Assembly: GCA_027922465.2 (NCBI GenBank)
Contig: BQMF02000061.1
Coordinates: 1,195,635-1,259,634 of the forward strand
Source of the DNA: Turritopsis dohrnii
Lineage: Eukaryota > Cnidaria > Hydrozoa > Anthoathecata > Oceaniidae
Direction: 5' to 3'
DNA: 64,000 bases
Positions 35,270 through 47,352 of the stretch are shown here, in pieces (the stretch's first letter is position 1; each line of letters begins with the position of its first letter). The notes beneath the pieces were generated by a model that was not told the DNA's origin, searched no databases, and saw only the letters and a list, made by a program, of their open reading frames with translations. The position numbers and the translations under genes are program-made.

Positions 35270-35398
35270 AAGACAAAATTTATTGACTATTTTCTATATT
35301 TGTAAATAATATGTACATAATCAAAAAAAGTTATCCGCTGCAAGTTCTTTTCTTTTTTTCTCGCTGAATTTCAGTAATTCTGAAGGATGAAATTGAAA

Positions 35399-35935
35399 TC
35401 AAGTATTCAAATACTTCAACAATGTGATCCCTTCACCAATAAACAAGTACATAGATGTAATAAATTTCTCGTTCTCATCAAGATTGGTTAGGATGATTTG
35501 CGGAAAATTTGCTTTGATTGTCAGCTTGATGCAAATGCTTATCTCATTCATAGCTAGTTTGATACATTGAGTGTCATTCTCGTCACTGGATATTTGTAGA
35601 TTCTTTGCATCTTTCCCAAGTAACGTAAAGAGTTCTTTTACTTGTACCCAATCCTCTTTTTTAACAAATCGAATTCGTCTTTCCAATTCTTTTAAGTTCC
35701 TGTTTAATAGTTTTAGGATAGCCACCAACAATAGTTGTAGCTGTAAAACACCTTTCAAACCAAATACTTTATTATGTTCTTTTAAGTTTGGATAAAGACA
35801 ACGTACAATCATCGTATCAACAGGATCTTCCTCTTGCGCATAAACTACTTTCTCAGTTGATAAACTTTTGTAATACCATTTCGTGGAGTAACGTTGTTTT
35901 TCTACAGCAATTACATCAGCTTGTCCAACCTCCAT
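35399..35935 (-). CDS. Unassigned 178-aa protein next to the right TIR
   Basis: Intact ATG-to-stop ORF reading inwards from the right TIR (start 73 bp from it). It contains a hydrophobic helix LQLQLLLVAILKLLN near the middle followed by basic/acidic helices (ELERRIRFVKKEDWVQVKELFTLLG), and no Cys cluster or catalytic motif. It is the only provirus gene besides PolB that is long and unbroken in one frame. The TIR-proximal place mirrors the 24941 gene at the other end. Function unknown. Confidence 0.55.
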   Translation of the reverse strand: MEVGQADVIAVEKQRYSTKWYYKSLSTEKVVYAQEEDPVDTMIVRCLYPNLKEHNKVFGLKGVLQLQLLLVAILKLLNRNLKELERRIRFVKKEDWVQVKELFTLLGKDAKNLQISSDENDTQCIKLAMNEISICIKLTIKANFPQIILTNLDENEKFITSMYLFIGEGITLLKYLNT

Positions 35936-36122
35936 GTTTTTTATCTTAACTCAGCTTCAATGAAAAAACTTAATGTTACATAATGTTACATTTATAATGT
36001 TTATGCATGACTGACTCATAACTTACAGTGTGCATGCTGATGCAAAACTCTGAATTTTGATTGGTTCATGACTCACAGTGCGTATAGTGGCGCAAAACCC
36101 CCACTTTCCTACTACTAGCATC

Positions 36123-36784
36123 GGTTCGAGGCTTGTTGACATGATATTTGTTGTTATTCATTTAACAATCACGAAGGGTTAATCAAAGCACATATGTAAC
36201 CCATTTATAAATGTTACCTTAAAAACAGAAGTTTTGAAGAAAATGAATCGTAAGGTCGAGAAAAAAATGTATCAGCGGTTTTCTTGTAGGAACTTCACAG
36301 AAGAACCAATCATTTGTTTCTTTGTTAGTGTTCTTTTTTAATAATAAACAGCTGCTTGTCCCAGACCATATTCCGATTGTTCTATTTCTGCTGATATCGG
36401 CATAGTGCAACCCTCAGATGCCCATATAGTAGTTCATTATCTTTATAATCAGAATAAGTTTAGCTCAAAGATGGTGAACGTCTATAAACATCAACACTAC
36501 ATCGACGCTAAGCAGTCAAAATTTATTTTAATATTTATTTATAAATTTTTAATTTTAGAATATGTTTTTCAGTTGAATTATGACTAATAAGTTATTCGGA
36601 ATGCACAGACTTTCCGTTTGTGTGGAATTTCGCGTGTTATAATGAAATGGGCACATAGAACAATTTCAGATTGATTTTTTTCAAGGGAGAGTTAAAACAA
36701 AGTTGACGCAAGCTGACATAGGGGGAGGAGGAATCCAAAAATGTGAAGATATGGTGTTGACGTCATTTGTGAACAATCCCTAAA
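36123..36784. other. Intergenic, no gene seen
   Basis: Right flank of the provirus. Contains a ggggaggagg...gacgtcatttgtgaa stretch near 36720-36775 that looks repeat-derived. No coding feature. Confidence 0.35.
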
Positions 36785-38240
36785 TAAAGTAATACTGCCA
36801 AACTAAGATAGTTTAGTTTAAGTATTACAGCCAACTTTAAAATTGCCTTTTCTATTTACATTGGGAGAGCTGGATTGAATTTAAGAGAAGATGGACTCAA
36901 AATAAAAATAGCCAAACAATCTCAGGATTTAAATTTTCAACAAAAAACAAAACAAAGAAAGAAATAGTACAAGAAAAAACATTAGTAGTTCTTTAATGTG
37001 TATTCATTTTTGACGAATGTCAATAGCAAGCATCATTGCCTCTCTTTGTATCATCAGGCGTGATTAATGCTGCGACGGAGCCAGATACCACAGGCATCAA
37101 ATCAGATCTTTTTGAATTGCAATCATGACAAGTTGGAAGAATGTACATATCTGGAAGTGGGTATGTCGTTCGAAGATTTACATGTGCACCGCAAAAAGCC
37201 CTCTCTCTACACCCTTGAATATTGCAAAGCGAAGGCCAATCTCGTCCCGTTTTCTTGAGCCAAGTTTGCTTCCATGTCCCGTCTTTGGATTCACACGCTG
37301 CTGTGCCTGAAACATTACTCGCAAAATAACCACCTCTAAGTGTCTTCTCCATTTCCGACTTTAAAAAAAGAGAATTTTTTTGTTAAGGTAAAAATGTATG
37401 TGTGACTCACAGTGACCTACAAGACAGAATAGACAACAATTGACAAAATTTTGAATTTATATAAAAACAGGTGAAATTTTTCTCGGAAATGAAATTCCTA
37501 GAAATGGATAGCAAAGTTGCTGTGCATTCAACAAGCTATACAACAAGCAGAATATAAAACAAAAACTTTACAGAGTATTGAATTGCTTATTACAGCGTGA
37601 CTGTTCGCAATTTTGTTTACATGCGCCTACAGAGAGAAATGAAAACAACTTGATTCAGTATTGATTCATTATTTCGTGGAAATCATTATTTTTTAAACAT
37701 ATAGAAATCTAACAAACTAGTGTCACTTGTGGTAAAATATCTGTTAATTTCACTTGGGGTATCGAGGAAATGACGTAAACTCTATTGAAAATATTAGAGT
37801 TTACTATGAAAAGTTTTGATTTACCTTCACTAACTACAATGAATGAGGAGAACGATTGCTGGAAATTGAGAAATGTCCCTTATTTTTCTTGAAAGTTAAA
37901 GTGAGAAAGTCACATCAAAACAAACTATCGAAGAAAGACGAATGGAATTCTTTCTTCACAGTTCCTGCAGATATATAGGTTAACAGGAAGCTCAGGGTGG
38001 GATGCGAGGTTCACTGCAAAATTGTTTGAGAATAATGTCATTTTTGGAGCAACTACCTATTGATATCTTATTGAATTCTCAAACATCACAGTTACTGTTA
38101 TACAATAAGAGCTGCTATGTTGGACTTTGTTTAAACATTGATCATATGGACCGACATCTAGAATTCATACTCCACATTTATAAACTAGTTTTCACTATTA
38201 TGAATGCCCCCGCAATAGACTGAGAATAAGCAGACCCATG
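36785..38240. repeat. Detached unit of the HNH-like gene array
   Basis: The stretch from taaagtaatactgccaa through the gene at 37020 and its 5' flank to about 38240 matches the type II half of units 1 and 2, about 19 kb from the main array. Confidence 0.65.
37020..37352 (-). CDS. HNH-like small Cys/His protein, type II copy in detached unit
   Basis: Intact 110-aa ORF with all type II features: ASNVSGTAAC, GTWKQTW, KTGRDWPSLCN, IQGC, GAHVNL, YILPTCHDCN, LMPV, ITP and the GNDACY end. Compared with 12223-12567, the GCGKMATD stretch is GCRERAFC, adding an extra Cys before the His. It and the 12223 gene are the only unbroken type II genes here. The proposed nuclease-like fold rests only on the C-C-H-C-C-N order. 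Confidence 0.65.
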   Translation of the reverse strand: MEKTLRGGYFASNVSGTAACESKDGTWKQTWLKKTGRDWPSLCNIQGCRERAFCGAHVNLRTTYPLPDMYILPTCHDCNSKRSDLMPVVSGSVAALITPDDTKRGNDACY

Positions 38241-40100
38241 GTTTGATAAGTTTTACAATACAATGAACAATCTAATGGGTAGTGTAACCATATGGCATAA
38301 GTGTATTGGTGGCGGTACTTCATAACTAACTAACCGCATTCTTTTAACAGTCACTGCATCCCATATGTTTCCAATTTATTTGTTGAGTCCATGACACCAT
38401 GTAGCTCATCTCCACCGGAAGAGTTTCATTTATTCTTGTTTGCTTATTATTATTTATTTTGCTTATTAGCCCATGGCGAAAGCATCAATATTGTGGGTTT
38501 TCAGTTTCATAATCGGCATCTCTTCGCATGAGAGAATGTCTCATAACTTCACTTCCACTAGTTTTATATTTATAATAATAATAATGATAATAATAACGGT
38601 TTATATTTCAGTTCCAACGTTTTACATTTGGCTAATTCTACTGAAATAGCGAAAGACTAGTGTAAGTGCACGATCATAAATTAAATATTAGAAAAGTAAC
38701 ATTTGCTAATAAACATATACTTCAGAAACAAGAACAAGCAGATTGAGAAGACAAGGGTCAAAAATGAAAAATGAAGACAGGCGTATGACGTAAACTTGAA
38801 CGATGTTGAGAATTCTATTAGTTACTATTGTAGTCACCCTATCGATGTATACGGAGACAAATTAGCCCTAAAATATTGGAGCGAGAGAAATACGTAGAGT
38901 AAAATGAAGAACAGAAAAGAAACAAAAAAGAACATATGGTCACTATGCACTGTAACCATAGTCGTTAAACTGAACCGCACTAAATATATATTGATCGGTT
39001 AAATTGTGGAGCAAAAAAAAAAAGATTTTTGGCCTGATTGAATGTACGGGAAATACAACCGAAAGTCATGGTTCGAATCCATGAAGCCTGTTTACATTAT
39101 CAATGGTATAGAAGATGTTTTTCAATTTCATCTTATGTTATGTATAATGTATAATTCTAAAGTATTACTGAGGGGAATGAAAATCTTGAACTGCATGGAC
39201 AGAGAGACTACACTACAGTTTCCATCCTTTCGCACCACCCACTCAGAAACATACTCATCGAAGATGAAGTTGGTTTATTTGTGCCAATGCTTGCCTAACA
39301 ATCCCTACAAATAAAGGGAGGAAACTGTTTTGGTGGAAAGCACAGTAAAAGTTCGTCTTACTGGATCAGACGCTGGAAATGCCTTATAGAGAGAGACTTC
39401 CGATAGAAAAGTCTGTAAAAGCTCGATGTATAATAGATATGAAATCTCCGCCTTGCCGATACTATGCTCCACATAAATATGGAACGTTTGAAAAACGACT
39501 GGGTACATGAGCGTGATAGAAAGATGACTGTTGCAGATGAATGATTTTTTTATGACTTTACGAAATTTATTTTTGCGGATATCAATTTGGATATTCAATT
39601 GGAGCAAAAAAAAAAAAAAAGGTTCACGTGCAAAAGGGTATCAGATTAAAAAGAAATTCTTTCACGAAGCAGACGGCTCTTCTAATACAAACCAAAACAC
39701 CTACGCTCGTGATCCTTTACTGTGTCAGTTCAAGACTTGCCATGAACAAAATGATAAGAAAAACGACTTTTTACCCGAATTACTTTGCGGAATAGATTTC
39801 TGCGGATATGAAAAACAAAAAAGTTTGCGGAAGAAATTTTTGCAGAATAACGATTTTTCAATTTATCTGCGGAATTAACTTTTGTGGATTTCGGCGAAAT
39901 TAGCAAAAATAAATTCTGCAAAAAATTTGTTCCGCACATATTTGTTCCGGAAATATATGCATTTGTAGTTTTCGAAATTTAGCGATCAAAAGCGTATTTG
40001 TAATAACAATTATGAATATGCCTAAGCAACTTAAAGAAACTTGAAAAGTGGAATTCATACAGTGGCATTGTTATTGGTTTTATAAGAGCTTCTTTGTCAA
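38241..40100. other. Intergenic, repeat fragments
   Basis: No gene is supportable. A (TAA)n-type run occurs near 38570-38600. A stretch at 39780-39940 with repeated tgcgga and aatttttgc words resembles MITE material. Confidence 0.35.
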
Positions 40101-40239
40101 AGTATTGCCTCGTATAAGTTAAACTTTGAAGAGTTGTTCTGAAATTAATCTGACTCACTTTGGACAGATTTTCAAACCTGAAACTGGATATAGAGGTAAA
40201 GTGACTTCAAAGCAAATAAAAAGAAGATGCTCGAAGTCA

Positions 40240-41307
40240 TAAATCAAAATCTGGATGACGTCATGGGACGCTGGTGCATATTGTGAACTTCTGTTACATT
40301 TACGCATATATGGCTTGTTTACAGAGTTATACAGAGTCAACACATTTGAATTTCGTGCAATATTGGCATGGAATCATCTTCCAGCGTCAATCAAAGTCTC
40401 AGAGTCTCACAGGGAATTTAAGCAAAATCTGCAGTTGGCTGATACTTATTGTCGCTGCAAAGTTCGATCCTAGTGTTTTTTACTTGTGTTGTTTTGTATT
40501 TGTTTTTATTTTCAGTGCCGTAGACACGAAATTTTTTTTAGGGGGGCCCTGATGTTTAGTATCTAAAGAGGCCCCACCATGGTTGGGGCCGAGGGGTCCG
40601 AAAATTTTTGGGATTTTATACCCTCTAGATTAGCTAAAACTGCATTTTCGAAAGTCAATTTTAAACAATAGGATATCCAAAATGACATAAAATTCTAGTA
40701 TATTTTCAAGTTTCTAAGACTATCTTTGTTATAAACTCTGCATATATCCAATTACATTTTTGATAAGTACTACGATGGTTATTGAAACAAAAATAGTAGC
40801 AAATGCTTTATAGCGCGAAGTGTCCAAAGATGTTTTTTCTTGTGTCGTATTTGTCGATGAACTCATTCGCAACAGCTTTTAAGTCCAGTTTATCAACAGC
40901 ATCTTTGTGGATGTGAAGAACGAGTAAGTTATCTTTCCTCTTTATTGTTGTTATCATTCCTTTGAATCACCATAATGCAACACTTGCTGCATTGATTTAT
41001 CCTGTTATTTCGTTGTGTCGCGCGTGTCACCTCAAATGTGCAGTAAAAGGGGGAAATATTAAGCAAATATAAAGGAAATAAGGAAATGCAGACAACTCGA
41101 GAAGAAAACGTTATTTCTGACCTAAATCTAAAAAAAACCATAATCTGAAAAAATTTTGGGGGGGGCCGGGCCCCCCTGGCCCCCCCGGTGTCTACGGCAC
41201 TGATTTTGAGTTTTATTTGTTGGAATGAATTAGTTAGTTGTAACTAAAATTTTACAAATCCAACAGAAAATGAGGTATAAATAATAATAACAATAATAAT
41301 AATAATC
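40240..41307 (+). mobile_element. LINE 3' end, interrupted by a hAT-like MITE
   Basis: The ORF at 40255-40473 encodes a tail resembling the C terminus of LINE ORF2 proteins (ILAWNHLPASIKVSESHREFKQNL, the usual W-N-x-L-P...IK...FK..L pattern) and ends at a stop. The 3' UTR continues after the MITE (40513-41202) and finishes in an AAT-type microsatellite at about 41277-41306, a common LINE tail. The 5' end is truncated. Confidence 0.6.
40513..41202. mobile_element. 690-bp hAT-like MITE
   Basis: Perfect 15-bp ends CAGTGCCGTAGACAC, flanked by ATTTT direct repeats. G-rich or C-rich blocks lie just inside both ends. The CAGTG start fits hAT-type elements, though a 5-bp duplication is shorter than the usual 8. 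A degraded relative is at about 52130-52280. No transposase. Confidence 0.75.
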
Positions 41308-41365
41308 CATAATCTAAAATAACCAACGACATCAAAAACAATATTCACAGAGATAAAAGAGTTCA

Positions 41366-41681
41366 ATCTTCGGTGTAATATTCTTCTGGTTTCAAAGCAT
41401 ATAAAATTCCATTGGTATTGTCAGCAAGAAGCAATTTCTCTGACGGATGAATGGTAATTGACGTGTAAGCTTGTGCTTGGGATTGAAAAAAACCATAGAG
41501 ACATTTTCCAGTGATCGTATTGAAACACACGGATGGTGCCATCCACTCCAGCTGATACTACCAACGATTCGTTCTCATACAGACCAGTTTCAAACTGAGA
41601 TAACTCACCTCCATGACCAGATAAGGTAATGATGTTATTATATATTTCCCCGTAGGACGAAATATATGTTAAAATCGGCAT
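41366..41681 (-). pseudogene. WD40-repeat fragment
   Basis: The minus strand reads a WD40 blade: LSGHGG...ESLVVSAGVDGTIRVF. After a one-base shift near 41531 it continues as NTITGKCLYGF, IHPSEKLLLADN and a short acidic end. The GH, D-G and following strand give the usual blade spacing. It may be the last exon of a gene or a retro-fragment. The shift and lack of other blades nearby make it a pseudogene fragment. It is unrelated to the WD40/SOCS remnant at 4.4 kb as far as I can see. Confidence 0.55.
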
Positions 41682-41689
41682 TTTCCTTC

Positions 41690-42880
41690 TCCTTTTTCTC
41701 CTTCTTCTCTGTTCACTTTTATAGCCGCGGTTCGGTATTGACTTTTCGCCTAGGTAAAGTAGATAAGAATAGAGGCTAGTCTACAACACGCCATTTTTTT
41801 CAGTCAGTGCAGATTAGCAGTGGAAGATTTTTGCTTTTTTCTGCTAGCTTTTAAAATGATTCAATGGATGATTGATATATCAATGCAATGACAATGATGT
41901 TTTGTTTTTGTTGATAACAATGATGATTGGTAATTAATTTGCTTCGAACAGCAAACCATTGAAGCTGTGGTTTCAGTGCAAAGGTGAAAATTCATAACCA
42001 ATAGGCAGGCTGAAGATTTAGCCACCAACTGAACTGAAAGCACGATGTCCTGCCATAAAGGAAACCCTTTTCATGTGGAGAATAGCCAGTCCCACCAGTT
42101 TGTTAATTCAAAAAGTACACACAAAAAACAGCAAGTAAAAACGTGATGTCGTATATGCAATAAGAAGTTCAGAAAACCGCTTACGTATAATATTTTAAAA
42201 CACAGAGGATTGAGACACATAATAATATCTTGAACGAATCTGGTCGAGTGTACTTCCCTGGATAGTTATTTTTAATCCAACAACAGAAACATAGTTTACT
42301 ATGAATGAATTCCATGGCCACATACTGTTTTGATACTGTAAATCATTTTATTTTGCAAATATATACTGTGAATTTTCCTGTACAAACAATGAACGTAAAT
42401 CAAAACACAATACAAATGACAGTCTGTAAATTAAATCAAGCCGGAACACGAACTTCCACTTTCAGCTATGTAGTGATATGTATTTTCACTATCAAAGTTT
42501 GTTTTTTCCATTTGGGATTTATATAATGAAGGTCATTTTTACCTCAAAATAAACAATGAGTGTGAGCGTATTTTTTTTGAAGATATTTATTCTGAATACT
42601 TGAATTTAGTTTTATAAATTGTCACTTTAAGCCCATCTTTTTTTTGAAAATAACTATTCTGTCCTAATTTGAAATGTTACACGTAATATTTGTTAGTAGA
42701 AATTTTGATTGCTTTTGATAGTTATTTGCTTATATGTCTACCCGAAAGTATGCTGTGGTATCAAAATTGGGTTTAAGAATTTCTTTTCTTCTTTTGTACA
42801 GAAAAGTTGTATATATATACAAATTTGATTGTATAATGTTGTAAGATAGTTTTATCTGAGTTAAGAAAAGCAAATGTTCT
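41690..42880. other. Intergenic, no gene seen
   Basis: AT-rich DNA; short ORFs without domains. Confidence 0.35.
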
Positions 42881-42887
42881 GTTAAAT

Positions 42888-43604
42888 CATGGAGGTATAA
42901 AACAGAAGGAGAACGAACTCTTATTTTTCTATTATTCAGATAATGACTATTCTATTCATTGCGGTATCACTTTGATGTCATCCGTGATGCGCTTTCGGCT
43001 GGTTGTCGGTGAAACGAATACTTTTTTAAAAATTAACGACAATTTAAAAACCAAATATCATCCATTATAACAACGGATCAACTTGCTGCATAGTGACAAG
43101 CAGATTATTAAACCTAAAGCTTCCTTGAGAACCAAATGAAAATCTATGTTTTTATACAGAGTTGAAGATATCGCGTAATTCATGTATAAGTTCCAATCTA
43201 CATATCTTCTGACTTAAATGCGCCTCGATAGTGCCGCGGTACGTGCAAAGACTTAAGATTATTCTCTCTTCAAAAACTGAAGCTCAGCGAAACTGCTTGA
43301 GGGGATCACGAGATATATAGACCTAAAGTTGCAATGTTTTCGTTGCATATTTGTGACGTTTTTGCATAATTCTCCCAATTCCTACAGATTATGCATGCTA
43401 AGAACTTTACCCTAACGATCTTTAATCACATTGGAGAATTGATATGAACGAAGTTTTCACGCAAGAACGCCAAAATTATAAAAATTATGCAAGATGATAG
43501 CAATTATATGTTATTACACACTGAGGACTTAAACAATGCAGCGCATCACGGATAGTACAATAGCAGATTTTGAGTTCGTTCTCCTTCTGTTTTATACCTC
43601 CATG
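42888..43604. mobile_element. 717-bp MITE with 33-bp TIRs and 7-bp TSD
   Basis: Inverted ends CATGGAGGTATAAAACAGAA..., perfect over about 33 bp (through gagaacgaactc), with GTTAAAT at 42881-42887 and 43605-43611. No ORF. Superfamily not assigned. Confidence 0.85.
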
Positions 43605-43611
43605 GTTAAAT

Positions 43612-44395
43612 TACATTGTTTACCGTGATTTTATGGATAGGAAACTTGTCAAGCTTCTGCACCAATAAAGATCATACATATTATATTATGTTGAAATTGT
43701 CTTACACATTGATGGGGTTGTTGATATGCAGTTGTTTAAGAGGAAATATTAGTCGCAGGTCTTATAATTTATAATCTTGTTATCTTCATTCAAATCGCGT
43801 ATCATCAATGTACAATCACCATCTCAATAGAATAATTGGTTTTATTTATTTATTTCAATACTTTGTACAAAGTTTTGTCTAATGTACGATGGCCCTGAAG
43901 GCTCACATGCAAGCATAAAAAAATGTGCTACACGTAGAATATTTTGTGCTACGCATAGTTCTTTTGTGTTACGCATAAATTTTTTCTCTACGCAGATATT
44001 CTTGTGCTACACAGTTATTTGTTGCCCCCGCAGCGAGCGTAAGCGAGCGAGGAGGCATAGTAGTTTCACGAGATAGGCGAAAGTCAGTTTTCGATTTTGT
44101 TCATCATCTTCATCATCATCCTCCAACTTTCATGTTGACGTTACACGGTGGTATACAATTATTAGCTGACTTTGCTTTTTTTTCCATGTCAAAGCATGAC
44201 ACCGTAGGTGGGAGACAGAATGTTTATTTTCCTAATTTATTATTGCATTATACTATGTTATTTAGGAAGTTCGTATGCTAAAATTGCTTAGACATTTTTC
44301 ATATTACTTTTGTGTTGTTTTTGTGAAGTGAACGACAAGGATTTTAAAGCACAGCTTTAAATCTGGAATTTTGTCCACCAATTTTGTATATGTTT
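43612..44395. other. Intergenic, no gene seen
   Basis: Contains a cagcgagcgtaagcgagcga stretch near 44031-44051 and words such as ctacgca repeated at about 43925-44000, likely repeat-derived. No coding feature. Confidence 0.35.
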
Positions 44396-44397
44396 TA

Positions 44398-44574
44398 CAG
44401 TCGACTCTCCCTAAAGCGGACACTCTATAAAGCGGACACCTCCATAAAGCGGACACATTTTCTCGGAACGAATTGAAGTTTTCCTTTAAAAATACTTTCT
44501 ATAAAGCGGACACTTCCATAAAGCGGACACTTTTTGCTGGAACGAATGGTGTCCGCTTTAGAGAGAGTTGACTG
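44398..44574. mobile_element. 177-bp mariner-type MITE, TA TSD
   Basis: Starts CAGTCGACTCTCCCTAAAGC and ends with its near-complement (gctttagagagagttgactg), flanked by TA. The word ataaagcggacac recurs four times inside. Confidence 0.85.
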
Positions 44575-44579
44575 TAGCT

Positions 44580-46060
44580 CTAAATCTTTCATTCAATAAA
44601 TTTTATTCAATGCACTGATTTTTGGCGGATCTTGCCTTAAAAAGATTTTAATTGGAGAAAGAAAGAAAAGTGACCAATTTTTTGAGTGGGGTGACTGAAG
44701 ATTTTAATTGGATTTCTGTGTATGCAAGAAAGCCTACAAATTGTTGTTCGTGTTTTTCTTCTTTCTGTCCTCCAAAGATCTTGATCAATAAAACATTTTT
44801 ATATTTTTTTCTTGTTTTTTTTTTTATAAACTTTGGCTATTTTTTGTTTCGAATCAAAGTTTGAAACGCAGATTTCTAAGGATTTTTCGCTTTAATTTTT
44901 TTTTTTTTGAAAAAGTTTTTTTTTCTTTTGGCTCTTACAGAATTTCTTTAAAAAATCTTAATCTTATTTTGAGTATAAAAATACGTATCCATGGTTTTAG
45001 TTCACACATTTCTTTTGTTTGTAGCAAATACTTTCTGATATTACTTGTTAAGCCTTATTTACACTTTTTGAAAGGTATATTAGCATCAGTGTGACATAGG
45101 ACTAAGAGATAACAAAAAGTGACAAGACTTTGTTTGTTTTTGTTTCCGTTGTATAGGCTTGCAATGTATAGCTTGCTGCGTGTAAAAATTGGAATGCTTG
45201 AGCGCGGGGGCATTTTTAGCTAAAGCTACATGCTAGTTATATTATAGCACAAATACTTTTTTCATGTTTGTGTTTTTTGTTTGTTACCATAAAGAAGTCA
45301 ACAATCTATATCTGGTCCTTAATTTATGCTATTTTGATCAGGTGTATTCATTTTGTTTGTTTTCTTGAACAACTGAAAGCGAAAAGGGATTTCAGACAAA
45401 AATGTACGAGCAATCATAATATGAAACATTTGTGGAAAAGGAGATGAGCTGGATTGAAAAAATAGAAAGGTGAGGCAAAAATGAATCTCTTTGTTCAGGA
45501 ATCGTTTGTCTCAACGAGGTTTAGATAATTGAAATATTGCGGTATTATCATTATTTTCTTATCCACGCTGCCTAAGTAACAACTTATGGAGTTCTTTGTG
45601 AAGAATTCCATCATAATATTAATAGAACCTTAGGTCACAGTTTCCACACTAACAGGTGGGTTATTCTAGGTTTAGCCGACTGTACAATTTGTAAGATTTC
45701 CTTTTTAAAATTGATATTTTTTCATATAATTTCATTTTTATTGAAAGATTTAGTTTCAAATATATCTAAGTATACTTGGTACTTTATGCTTCAAACATCC
45801 AGCTGTTATCAAAGCAGCTACACACCTATATGGTGCCTTCAGTGGTATCATTAAAAATAGCCAGCAGAGAAGAAAAAACTTATTTCGACCCCTGCTTTAA
45901 GTAAAATTCCCAACATGCTTATTATATAGTTGAATTTGGAAGTAAACAACAGCAGCCAACAGTTCCTGTAAAGAATTGAACTAAGGCATGCTCAAATGAA
46001 ATCTAGAGTCTTTTTTTGACTTTGACAAGGCAAAGCCATGAGTTCCACTACTTACCATCA
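44580..46060. other. Intergenic, T-rich
   Basis: Includes T-rich stretches at about 44790-44940. No supportable gene or element ends. Confidence 0.35.
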
Positions 46061-46063
46061 TTA

Positions 46064-46864
46064 TGTACCGGGTGAGTCAAAAAAAGTACCGGTGTTTCAC
46101 AAAAAATATCTTTCGATTGAATAATTATGAAGGATAGTATTTTTATTTCTGAATAGAGGAATCCTTTACCTATATTTTGGTGTATCACTTTTCTAATTTG
46201 GTTGAGTAGAAAAAAAGTTATGGACAAAAAACTGGAAGTGGTCTTGTAAAAATCTTCGAAAAATGGACAAAAAAGCCGAACAAAATGTCTCAAAACAAGA
46301 TTTATGTTTTTATTGCAAACCACAAGGGAATGAAACACATACACAATTAAATGTGCTAAGACTTATATTTCTTATTTATTCCCAATAAGTAAGTTAAGTA
46401 AAAATATCAAACTTTTTTCAACATTTCCTTAAAACTTTTTTCACTGAAACTTTTTATAAAGACTGTCTTGTATAAAATATTGAGAAATACCGCAACTCCG
46501 TACAACAATGTGTTTCTTTATGCATCCAGTTTGCTAGGATAAATATTACTAATGAGGTGATTAGACAAATTGTGTCTTTTCTTTAAATCCCCATAGCCCT
46601 TTCATTAACATTATAAATTTAATCAAAGAATCACGCAGGAATTTATTTTTCGACTTTTTTGTCCATTTTTCGAAGATTTTTACGAGGACCGCTTCGAGTT
46701 GTTTGTCCATAACTTTTTTTCTACTCAACCAAATCAGAAGAATGATACTCCAAAATATACTAAACAGATTCCTCTAATCAGAAATGAAAAAATTATCTTT
46801 CATATTTATTCAATCTAAAGACATTTCTTGTGAAACATCGGTACTGTTTTTACTCACCCGGTAC
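46064..46864. mobile_element. 801-bp MITE with ~220-bp TIRs, TTA TSD
   Basis: Ends TGTACCGGGTGAGTC..., inverted repeats imperfect but readable for about 220 bp (shared ttggttgagtagaaaaaaagt and catttttcgaagattttta words). TTA lies at both sides (46061-46063, 46865-46867). The 3-bp TWA-type duplication allows a Harbinger relation. No transposase. Confidence 0.8.
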
Positions 46865-46867
46865 ATT

Positions 46868-47352
46868 ATGACAACAATATACAGATCAGAATGGAAATGA
46901 AGTCGAAATAAATGTGGAACACGTCATATACATGACACAAATGCGTAGTACAAAAATTTATGTGTAATTGAAAACTTTGCGGTAGCATAAAATCATGCGT
47001 AGCACAAATGCTTGTCCAATACTTTCCATGGATAAACATCCCAACCAACTGCATATACGAAGAAGACGCTTGAAACCTCTTGAAGAAAATACTACTAGAT
47101 AGTTTACTTAACGAGATTTTTCAAGAATTAAACAGCAATCAACCGTCTTACAACACGAGACAAATAATCTGATGAGAACATAAAGTTTTACAATGCAAAA
47201 GTATAAGAAAGTTGCATCATCGTTTAACGAATTTTTAAGATTCGTAAAGTGATCATAAAATCTGACTGTCTAAATGTCATGCATGAGAGCCACGAGATTC
47301 TTACAGTTTTTGTGACGCAGTCACATGATAACATTACATCATATAAAACTGC
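46868..47352. other. 3' flank of the MYND gene
   Basis: No separate gene; probably contains the untranslated region and polyadenylation site of the minus-strand MYND gene. Confidence 0.35.

Larger units (their letters stand above)
24781..36116. mobile_element. Polinton/Maverick (adintovirus-like) provirus, 11.3 kb
   Basis: Left TIR 24781-24889 and right TIR 36008-36116 are perfect 109-bp inverted repeats starting AGTAGTAGGAAAGTGG. They are flanked by the 6-bp duplication AGCATC at 24775-24780 and 36117-36122; both are hallmarks of Polintons. Contents from left: two unassigned plus-strand ORFs, a MITE, a protease and a capsid gene on minus (capsid with two MITEs inside), PolB on plus, and an unassigned minus-strand ORF. 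No retroviral-like integrase or FtsK/HerA ATPase was found, so it cannot move alone. Identical TIRs suggest a fairly recent insertion. Confidence 0.9.

Noticed and set aside
39030..39095. tRNA-like T-arm (catggttcgaatccatg)
   Set aside because: The T-arm fits, but no acceptor stem, D-arm or anticodon arm could be paired. It may be a chance match or a decayed SINE.
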